NCBI GenBank assembly: GCA_964465375.1
Contig: CAYXIJ010000010.1
Coordinates: forward strand, 8,118 to 72,117
Reading direction: 5' to 3'
DNA length: 64,000 nt
DNA from: CAJWKT01 sp964465375
GTDB taxonomy: Bacteria > Pseudomonadota > Gammaproteobacteria > Steroidobacterales > Rariloculaceae
Of the stretch, positions 61,659 through 64,000 are shown piece by piece. Each line of letters starts with the position of its first letter. Position 1 is the first letter of the stretch. The notes beneath the pieces are model-generated. The model saw nothing but the letters and a program-made list of their open reading frames with translations. It did not search any database and had not been told where the DNA came from. The position numbers were made by a program, and so were the translations under genes.

Positions 61659-62975
61659 ATGTTAAGAATTAAAAAGTTATGTCTAAAAACATTAATGTTT
61701 TCGGTGTGCCTAGGTTTAAGCGTTTCCCTCCTTGCGAGTGAATATACAATTATTCACGCTGGAACACTTCTGCTTGACGCCCGCGACAAACCTCTCAACA
61801 CCCAATCGGTGATTGTCAAAGACAGCGAAATTCTGGAAATAAAATCTGGTTACTCTGAGAAGTCTTATATCAACATTGCCGATGGTGACACTGTCTCAAT
61901 AATCGATCTATCCGAACATTTTGTGATGGCAGGGCTAATCGATGCCCATGTACACATTACAGGAGACTCTGATCGAAGGGACTCCCGCCTCGACATTATT
62001 TACAAATCAGAGGCAGAACGTGCGGTGCTGGCAGTTCCCAACGCCCGTAATAAATTACTTGCCGGCTATACCACCATTCGAAACGTCGGGGGTGACCGTA
62101 ATATTGTTATCGGGCTGAGAGATGGAATTAAAAGTGGCGCAATTCATGGGCCACGCATGCTAGTAGCGACCGACTCCATTTCTCCCACCGGCGGCCATGG
62201 AGATACGAACGGCTATAAACCCGGTTTAATCGAAAGAGGCTCGTCAATCTGTGACGGAATAGGTGACTGTCAACGCGCGGTACGCCAACAAATCAAGAAC
62301 GGGGCAGATTTAATCAAGTATGTAGCAACGGGCGGCGTCATGAGCAACATAGCAGCCGGAGTCGACCAACAATTTTCAGATGAAGAACAAAGGGCAATCG
62401 TTGCAACCGCACATTCGATGGGGCGTAAAGTTGCAGCCCATGCACATGGTACCAACGGTATCAATGCGGCACTGCGTGCAGGGGTCGACAGTATTGAACA
62501 CGGCAGCTATCTGGATAACGAAAGTATAAAACTATTTAAAGAATCCGGAGCATACTTAGTACCTACCTTGTCTGTAGCTGAGTGGGCAGTAGAAGAAGCA
62601 GCAAAACCAGACACCCAATTTCCCCCGAGCGTTGTTGCCAAGGCAAGCGTGGTAGGGGCACAGACTATTAAGGGCCTAAGCCAAGCATACAAAGCCGGGG
62701 TCAAAATAGCGCTGGGCACAGATTTTAGTGGTGATAAACACATGGCAAGCAAACGCGAAATGGTTTTGCTAAAAAGCGCGGGCATGACCGAAAAAGACAT
62801 ACTCATTGCCGCAACAGTAAACGGCGCTGATCTGCTAGGATTATCAGAGGAAATCGGAACGCTCGAGGTAGGTAAATCGGCCGATATGGTTGCTTATGCT
62901 GAAAACCCACTGGAGAACATCGATACCACGCTGGACCCGATTTTTGTTATGACAAAGGGAAGAATCGCGGAGTAG
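61659..62975 (+). CDS. Exported metal-dependent amidohydrolase (imidazolonepropionase-like)
   Basis: Amidohydrolase-superfamily enzyme. From the ATG at 61659 (with GGGGGAG two bases upstream) it has a signal peptide of about 27 residues (KKLCLKTLMFSVCLGL to LLAS). Metal ligands are H97 and H99 in LIDAHVH, a Lys in LIKYVATGG, His in AAHAHG and SIEHGSY and Asp in LGTDFSG. It resembles periplasmic Xaa-Pro dipeptidase/imidazolonepropionase-like hydrolases, which remove N-acyl or dipeptide groups; substrate unknown. An in-frame ATG at 61611 would add 16 residues before the signal peptide. Confidence 0.82.
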   Translation: MLRIKKLCLKTLMFSVCLGLSVSLLASEYTIIHAGTLLLDARDKPLNTQSVIVKDSEILEIKSGYSEKSYINIADGDTVSIIDLSEHFVMAGLIDAHVHITGDSDRRDSRLDIIYKSEAERAVLAVPNARNKLLAGYTTIRNVGGDRNIVIGLRDGIKSGAIHGPRMLVATDSISPTGGHGDTNGYKPGLIERGSSICDGIGDCQRAVRQQIKNGADLIKYVATGGVMSNIAAGVDQQFSDEEQRAIVATAHSMGRKVAAHAHGTNGINAALRAGVDSIEHGSYLDNESIKLFKESGAYLVPTLSVAEWAVEEAAKPDTQFPPSVVAKASVVGAQTIKGLSQAYKAGVKIALGTDFSGDKHMASKREMVLLKSAGMTEKDILIAATVNGADLLGLSEEIGTLEVGKSADMVAYAENPLENIDTTLDPIFVMTKGRIAE

Positions 62976-63001
62976 GAAAAAACGAATTTATAATAATTGT
63001 T

Positions 63002-63895
63002 CTACTTGATCGGCGGCTCAGGCAGCTCTGACTCACCGTGCTCCATGACTAACGTGCAATCCATATCGTACCAGGGCACCTCGATTGAGGAATCCCCAGG
63101 ATGTGGTTCATCGTGTCGTTGGTATCTTGCTATGAGTGCCTCCGTAACCCCAAACTGAACGTCTGATTCGAGTTTCTCATCATCTTCAGAATAAATCTGT
63201 GAGATCAGCGTCTTAAACCCTTCCTTGAAAGCCAACGCGTGCAGGTGTGCCGGGCGAAAAGGATGACGATTCTGCGCCGCCAGCAACTTTCCCACCACGC
63301 CGTCCGTCGGTATAGGATAACCGGAAGGCTTGATAGAACTGAACCAGACATGGCCGGTCTCGTCGGTAGTGAATTTGCCGCGCAGATTCATATCGGCCTG
63401 CGTAGGATCCTGGCTCTCATAGAGCCCAACCGTGGATGCATGCCAGACATCAACCTCAACGCCCGCAACCGGAGCCCCCTCCGTGTCCACGTAGTGCAGG
63501 TCAACAAACATGCAGGAGCCTGATGCTTTCGAACGTACGATGGACTCTCCATTTGCTGTTCTTGGTGAATTCAATCTCCAGAACGGGCCAAGCATGGATT
63601 GCTTAGTCTCGAACTGACCATCATTCCCGTTATTCAACAAGCACACCAGAGAAGAAACTCCCAAGGAGCCCGCCATCAACACCATCTCATTGTGGGTGTC
63701 AGTTTTATGCTGACCGATATCGTTGAGCAACTCTGTCGCAGCTCGGAATTCTTTCTCTGTCAGCTCGACATCCCTGATAAATCCGTGCAGGTGCTCAATG
63801 AGCGAGGTCATGATCTTTCGAAGCCGAGGATCTGTGGTTTGCCCCATGACTTCAAGAGCGGCCTGCGTGACGTCTTTCTCGTTTTTAATAATCAT
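63002..63895 (-). CDS. Intradiol ring-cleavage dioxygenase (catechol/hydroxyquinol 1,2-dioxygenase-like)
   Basis: Fe(III) enzyme that opens catechol-type rings between the hydroxyls. The 297-residue protein has the N-terminal helical linker (TDPRLRKIMTSLIEHLHGFI) of catechol 1,2-dioxygenases and the iron ligands Y159 in VGLYES, Y193 in SGYPIP, and H217 and H219 in RPAHLH. The overall layout suggests the hydroxyquinol/catechol class, not protocatechuate. There is no signal peptide. No other ring-degradation genes (muconate cycloisomerase, lactone decarbonylase) adjoin. It starts 27 bases after the 3' end of tRNA-Arg. Confidence 0.88.
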   Translation of the reverse strand: MIIKNEKDVTQAALEVMGQTTDPRLRKIMTSLIEHLHGFIRDVELTEKEFRAATELLNDIGQHKTDTHNEMVLMAGSLGVSSLVCLLNNGNDGQFETKQSMLGPFWRLNSPRTANGESIVRSKASGSCMFVDLHYVDTEGAPVAGVEVDVWHASTVGLYESQDPTQADMNLRGKFTTDETGHVWFSSIKPSGYPIPTDGVVGKLLAAQNRHPFRPAHLHALAFKEGFKTLISQIYSEDDEKLESDVQFGVTEALIARYQRHDEPHPGDSSIEVPWYDMDCTLVMEHGESELPEPPIK

Positions 63896-63922
63896 CGATC
63901 TATTCGATCTATTGGCTACCGG

Positions 63923-63999
63923 TGGCGCGCCCGAAGGGATTCGAACCCCTGACCTTTCGCTCCGGAGGCGAACGCTCTATCCAGCTGAGCTACGGGCGC
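63923..63999 (-). tRNA. tRNA-Arg (anticodon CCG)
   Basis: On the minus strand a 77-base cloverleaf runs from 63999 (GCGCCCG acceptor arm) to 63923 with the CCA end encoded. The anticodon stem TTCGC/GCGAA encloses the loop CTCCGGA, so the anticodon is CCG, reading CGG. The D-arm AGCTCAGCTGGATAGAGC and T-arm GGTTCGAATCC are standard. It matches the gammaproteobacterial tRNA-Arg(CCG) form. Confidence 0.95.
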
Positions 64000-64000
64000 A

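Noticed and set aside
1..64000. CRISPR array, insertion sequences, prophage genes or rRNA
   Set aside because: No regularly spaced repeats, transposase, phage structural or ribosomal RNA sequence was seen on either strand.

Overview
The window is a gene-dense stretch of a gammaproteobacterial chromosome. The evidence is conserved gene order: gmk-rpoZ-spoT-ridA-recG, aroK-aroB, dapF-DUF484-xerC, hslV-hslU, ubiE-ubiJ-ubiB and hemX-hemY, together with a full ubiquinone gene set scattered through the window. The organism makes heme A and ubiquinone, so it is an aerobic respirer. Exported sulfotransferase-like and PQQ-dependent proteins and the short intergenic gaps fit a small-genome, free-living (perhaps marine) gammaproteobacterium, but I cannot name the genus. 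I see no insertion sequence, prophage, CRISPR array or rRNA. All core genes look intact.

Layout. 1-14840: a long minus-strand run, yicC, gmk, rpoZ, spoT, ridA, recG, ubiA, bioB, bioC, ctaA, ctaB, uvrD and a trkA cut by the window edge; it combines nucleotide and stringent-response genes, DNA repair, quinone, biotin and heme A synthesis, and K+ uptake. 15132-18456: plus-strand rph, rdgB, rpmE and gltA. 18465-21755: an uncharacterised conserved gene and penicillin-binding protein 1A on the minus strand. 21783-25342: aroK, aroB, dgt and pyrF. 25392-28387: fadD and tesA facing an ABC ATPase whose start codon overlaps that of tesA. 28439-35094: ppc, an ABC exporter and a divergent SLC13-type transporter.

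35119-42874: a complete, unfused tryptophan operon trpL-trpE-G-D-C-F-B-A followed by a DUF2007/zinc-ribbon gene and a cinA-type gene. Its leader holds a promoter, a 25-codon leader peptide with tandem Trp codons, and a competing antiterminator and terminator. The predicted start of transcription falls at the leader peptide's own ATG, which suggests a leaderless trpL; I regard this as the best lead in the window.

42900-45413: three exported proteins (arylsulfotransferase-like, MORN-repeat, unknown). 45430-53194: minus-strand dapF, DUF484, xerC, hslV, hslU, DUF971, ubiE, ubiJ and ubiB. 53273-58431: ubiD, an orphan ParA-type ATPase, hemY-hemX and ubiK. 58468-63895: an accessory-looking block of a PQQ-type lipoprotein dehydrogenase, an exported metallo-beta-lactamase-fold hydrolase, an exported amidohydrolase and an intradiol dioxygenase, next to a tRNA-Arg(CCG) at the right edge.
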